Assembly (NCBI GenBank): GCA_035633255.1
Contig: DASQFD010000021.1
Coordinates: 29,756-93,755, forward strand
DNA: 64,000 nucleotides
Direction: 5' to 3'
Origin: DASQFD01 sp035633255
GTDB taxonomy: Bacteria; Actinomycetota; Actinomycetes; Actinomycetales; Dermatophilaceae
The stretch's first letter is position 1, and every line of letters starts with the position of its first letter. The notes under the pieces are model-generated. The model was not told the DNA's origin. It ran no database searches and was given only the letters and a program-made list of their open reading frames with translations. Positions 61,327 to 64,000 of the stretch are shown in pieces. Both the position numbers and the translations under genes were made by a program.

Positions 61327-61640
61327 CTTGACAGCAGAAGGGAGCCGCCGTGACGCACCCTAGAAGCTCGCGCTCATGCGCAAGTGAGTCGCATCCAATC
61401 AGTCCATGGGATGCTTCCCGCCACGGAAACCAAGACGCCGGCGCCCGGCCGGCCGCCCGCCGGACCGGGAGCCGTTTCGTGGTGCGGCGAGGGCCACAAA
61501 CCGATGCACCCAGAGGCGTACGGCGCACCGGCAGGGAGCGGTCATGACCGGGGGATGACCGCCGCCCGCAGTCGCCGTACGCTTGTCGGCGTGCCTCGGT
61601 GATGTGCGGACGCTGGACCCCTGCCGGGCGTCGCCGGGCT
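61327..61640. other. no gene seen (3' flank of IS remnants)
   Basis: No coding pattern or structured repeat could be supported in this 314-bp stretch. Confidence 0.5.
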
Positions 61641-62084
61641 TCAGGTTTCGATGGCCTTCTTCATGTTGGCCAGCATCAGGTCGAGGTCACGGTCGCCGTC
61701 CCAGCCTCGGTCCATGAGCTCACCCATGAACGGGACCTTGCTGGACCAGCCGAACGCCCCGGTCAGCGTCGTGCCGGTCTCGTCCGGCTCGAAGGTGAAG
61801 GTCCAGACCCCGCCGGTGTTGGCGTGGTCGACGATGCGCTTGTTGGGCACGTACTCCTCGCGGGTCATCACCCACTCCAGGTGGAAGAGCAGGAACATCC
61901 GGCCCATCAACCTGAACGTTGACCCGACCCCCTCCGGCGTGCTGTTCACCTCCACCAGCGCCATGTGGCGCCGCCATTCCTCGTCGAATGCGTTGAAGAA
62001 GTGGTGCGGGTCCTTGACGTAGTTGAAGACCCTCTTCACTGGGGCGTCGATGTGCACGCTGCGCGTGTGCAACTGCTTGACCAT
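61641..62084 (-). CDS. SRPBCC (START-like) protein, copy 1
   Basis: 147 aa, ATG with GGAAGGAGC upstream. The START/SRPBCC fold is shown by SVHIDAPVKRVFNYVKDPHHFF, TPEGVGSTFRLMG and VPNKRIVDH...TFTFEPDETGTTLT. It is a paralogue of the protein at 62783-63226. A Pro/Trp-lined cavity may bind a hydrophobic ligand or polyketide-like compound. Lies 180 bp downstream of the deazaflavin enzyme gene, same strand, so may share its transcript. Confidence 0.85.
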   Translation of the reverse strand: MVKQLHTRSVHIDAPVKRVFNYVKDPHHFFNAFDEEWRRHMALVEVNSTPEGVGSTFRLMGRMFLLFHLEWVMTREEYVPNKRIVDHANTGGVWTFTFEPDETGTTLTGAFGWSSKVPFMGELMDRGWDGDRDLDLMLANMKKAIET

Positions 62085-62264
62085 CTCGCTGCTCCTTCCG
62101 TGAGTGCCACTAGGCGGTCCTTGCGGGATACAGCCCGGCTATAGGTACGACCAGTGATCTCCTTTCCGTGAAGGGGCCAAGCGCCCAGGTGACGAGGCTC
62201 TCCGGTGGTCGCGATACCGCACTGACCGTGACCGTGTCGCCCGGCCGGGCGAGGTGGTGAAGAG

Positions 62265-62762
62265 CTACTGCTGTTCGGGACCCAAATCCGAGGGTGCGGC
62301 AGGATCGGGTTGGGGTGTCAGCCGGATGACGGGCAGCTCACGGTCGGTCTCGCTCTGGAACCAGGCGAACCGGTGCGCGGCTGCGGTGATCTGCTGCCAG
62401 GCCTGCGCGCGCTCGGCGCCGTGGAGCTGTTCGGCGGTGACGGCGATCGTGCGGCCGTCGATCTCGATCTGGACCTCGTCGGGGTGGGCGGCGATGTTGT
62501 AGTACCACGCGGGGTTGGCCCGCGTGCCGCCCGCGGCCGCCACGATCAACCGGCTGCCGTCCTTGCCGGGGAACCAGCAGACCTGGCTCGTGCGCCGGAC
62601 CCCGCTCCTGTGGCCGATGGTGGTCAGGACCGCGACGTCGAACCCGAAGAGCGCGAAGACCTTGCGGACGCTCTGCTTGGCCATCTGCCGGTCCATCCAC
62701 CAGTAGAGCTTGCTCCCTTCCATGGGGAGCCCGCGGGTTCCGGCTCGGGTGTCGAAGCTCAT
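62265..62762 (-). CDS. F420-dependent nitroreductase family (Ddn-like) protein
   Basis: 165 aa, ATG with AAAGGAGG 7 nt upstream. AVLTTIGHRSGVRRTSQVCWFPGKDGSRLIVAAAGGTRANPAWYYNI and the end SETDRELPVIRLT match the deazaflavin-dependent nitroreductase (Ddn, PF04075) family. It would reduce quinones or xenobiotics with F420H2. Its operon partner upstream (20-nt gap) is SRPBCC copy 2. No F420 biosynthesis gene is nearby. Confidence 0.88.
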   Translation of the reverse strand: MSFDTRAGTRGLPMEGSKLYWWMDRQMAKQSVRKVFALFGFDVAVLTTIGHRSGVRRTSQVCWFPGKDGSRLIVAAAGGTRANPAWYYNIAAHPDEVQIEIDGRTIAVTAEQLHGAERAQAWQQITAAAHRFAWFQSETDRELPVIRLTPQPDPAAPSDLGPEQQ

Positions 62763-62782
62763 GGTGGCCTCCTTTCGTGAGC

Positions 62783-63226
62783 TCAGGTCTCGATCTCGCG
62801 CTTGTAGTATGCGAGCATGGCGTCGATGTCCCGGTCACCGTTCCACGCGAGCGCGTCGACCGCCTTGCCCACCAGCGGGACCTTCAGGGAGTACTCGTAC
62901 GCCAAGGTCAGGGTGGTGCCCGTCGGGTCCGGTTCGAAGGTGAATGTCCACGTCGGGCCGGTTGAGGAGTGGTCGACGATCCGCTCGTTGGGGACGTACT
63001 CCTCGCGTGTGGTGACGCCGTGGATGGGGAAGAGGAACATGCGGTCGGACCACTCGTAGGTCGAGCCCACGCCCTCGGGCGTCACGGTCACGTTGGTGAA
63101 GTGCGACGAGGCGCCCGTCATGGGCGCCATCGCGGCGAAGAAGTGGTGGGGGTCCTCGACGTAGTCGAAGACGGTCTCCACGGGTGCGTCGATGTGGGTG
63201 CTGCGCTGGTGCGTGATGGTCGTCAT
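62783..63226 (-). CDS. SRPBCC (START-like) protein, copy 2
   Basis: 147 aa from ATG 63226. STHIDAPVETVFDYVEDPHHFFAAMAPM, TPEGVGSTYEWSDRMF, VPNERIVDHSSTGPTWTFTFEPDPTGTTLT and MLAYYKREIET align along the whole length with copy 1, pointing to a duplication around the Ddn-like gene. First gene of the cassette. Ligand unknown. Confidence 0.88.
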   Translation of the reverse strand: MTTITHQRSTHIDAPVETVFDYVEDPHHFFAAMAPMTGASSHFTNVTVTPEGVGSTYEWSDRMFLFPIHGVTTREEYVPNERIVDHSSTGPTWTFTFEPDPTGTTLTLAYEYSLKVPLVGKAVDALAWNGDRDIDAMLAYYKREIET

Positions 63227-63764
63227 GGCCAGCCTCCAGTCAGGTGCTCGCGGTGGCAACGCAAGGAGGTCGGCGCTCCTTCGCGGCGACGTTGCCCGGG
63301 GCCGCGCAGGCGACGACACCCTCGCGCAGTTGGACGGACTCGGCCACCGTGCGCGCCACCGACGAGACCGGCGGGGGGCAGTAGCTCCACTGCCCTCCAC
63401 GATCCAATCGACAGGATCCGGGCACCCCCGGCACGCTCCCTCCGTCCACTACCGACGCTACGCGCGCCCACCCACCCTGCCCACGCCCTGTGAGCATGCA
63501 GTCATCCGACGCGATCCGCCCTGCGATGGGCCTGGCCGAGCGGCACCGGAACCCCTTGGGTGATGGCCGCCTTCGTCAAGGCGCTCCTCTCGCTGCGGTC
63601 GCCCAGGGGCCGCCGCCTGTGCACCATGCAAGGTCAGCGTCCTAGTGGGCGATAGGGGGCGCCGTACCGGGCGATGCGACGCACCTCATCGGCAGCACGG
63701 CTAGGGCCGCCCGTCGGCACGTCCGGTAGACCACCCGCGCGTAAGCGATGAGGGATCGGGCATC
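63227..63764. other. intergenic stretch with no recognised gene
   Basis: 538 bp between the SRPBCC gene start and the integrase stop. It must hold the cassette promoter (minus strand). I see no tRNA end, attachment repeat or coding signature. Confidence 0.5.
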
Positions 63765-64000
63765 TCAACAGCGGTCGTCCTGGGTGTCGCTCGAGGGTTC
63801 GGTCGCAGTGCTGTTGAGGAGTTGTTCGAAGGTGGTGGCGGCGCCGCTGGCTTGGTCGTCCAGGACGTGGGCGTAGACGCGCAGGGTGATGGCGGGGTCG
63901 GCGTGCCCAAGACGGGCGGCGACGACATGGACCGGCACGCCGGCTTTGAGGAGGAGGGTGGCGTGCAGGTGGCGCAGGTCGTGCAGCCGGATCACCGGCA
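63765..64000 (-). CDS. tyrosine recombinase/phage integrase, C-terminal part (5' end beyond window)
   Basis: At least 78 codons. IRLHDLRHLHATLLLKAGVPVHVVAARLGHADPAITLRVYAHVL carries the catalytic His-x-x-Arg (HDLRH), the LGH His and the active Tyr (VYAHV) of tyrosine recombinases. Its N-terminal domains are cut by the right edge. It marks an integrated element lying to the right or spanning to about 58 kb. Confidence 0.9.
   Translation of the reverse strand, partial: PVIRLHDLRHLHATLLLKAGVPVHVVAARLGHADPAITLRVYAHVLDDQASGAATTFEQLLNSTATEPSSDTQDDRC

Noticed and set aside
63227..63764. tRNA gene or attachment site next to the integrase
   Set aside because: No T-arm-like GGTTCGAATCC, cloverleaf or matching repeat could be found in the visible part; the site may lie beyond the right edge.

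Overview
The window is very GC-rich, tightly packed actinobacterial chromosome. Supporting signs are many GTG starts, ATGA/GTGA stop-start overlaps and many TANNNT-N6/7-start (leaderless) promoters. It also has an IdeR regulator, a lone WXG100 protein, actinobacterial XPB, and neighbour pairs I recall from Mycobacterium tuberculosis: DUF3349/small membrane protein/Pit, XPB/helicase-associated protein, and CspB-DUF3027-DUF2530-SerC-CitA. A Micrococcales member such as an Intrasporangiaceae is my best guess (inference). No rRNA, tRNA or CRISPR was seen.

Layout. 0-2 kb: molybdate uptake (modB cut by the left edge, modA, TOBE-HTH protein). 2-6 kb: SGNH hydrolase and uracil-DNA glycosylase, then a PLP ornithine/diaminopimelate-type decarboxylase with an MFS exporter. 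6-10.3 kb: HAD phosphatase, DUF3263, DUF3349, and a Pit phosphate transporter carrying a one-base frameshift. 10.4-12.5 kb: groEL behind two CIRCE operators, ended by a strong hairpin. 12.5-19 kb: Fe(II)/2OG oxygenase, PhoD-like phosphatase, WXG100, DUF4031-NUDIX, HD hydrolase, DUF2339 membrane protein. 19-27.5 kb: carotenoid locus (crtT- and crtU-like genes converging on crtE-crtI-crtB-Rieske, plus idi) with no lycopene cyclase in view. 27.5-32 kb: HtrA-type protease behind an OmpR-type two-component system, and a MarR-like regulator. 32-38 kb: XPB helicase, DUF4190 protein, HMG-CoA lyase-like enzyme, helicase-associated protein. 38-51 kb: conserved housekeeping genes (cold shock, DUF3027, DUF2530, serC, citA, NYN-LOTUS, pdxH, TMEM175), with a decayed mscS gene and a MarR/MFS/micropeptide operon. 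51-57.5 kb: thioesterase, MFS, ideR, two secreted cell-wall proteins sharing a promoter motif (the second behind a c-di-AMP riboswitch), DsbA-like and macrodomain proteins.

58.2-64 kb looks like accessory DNA. It holds a PucR regulator overlapping an SDR, a frameshifted GNAT gene, fused ISL3 and IS110 remnants, an SRPBCC/F420-dependent oxidoreductase/SRPBCC cassette, and a tyrosine recombinase running off the right edge. A word frequent elsewhere (GTATGCC/GGCATAC) is absent there.

Three genes (pit, the cell-wall peptidase at 54.0 kb, GNAT) are each restored by a one-base change, two of them in C homopolymers, so either sequencing error or recent decay must be considered. Short tandem repeats are common between genes, some duplicating gene ends.
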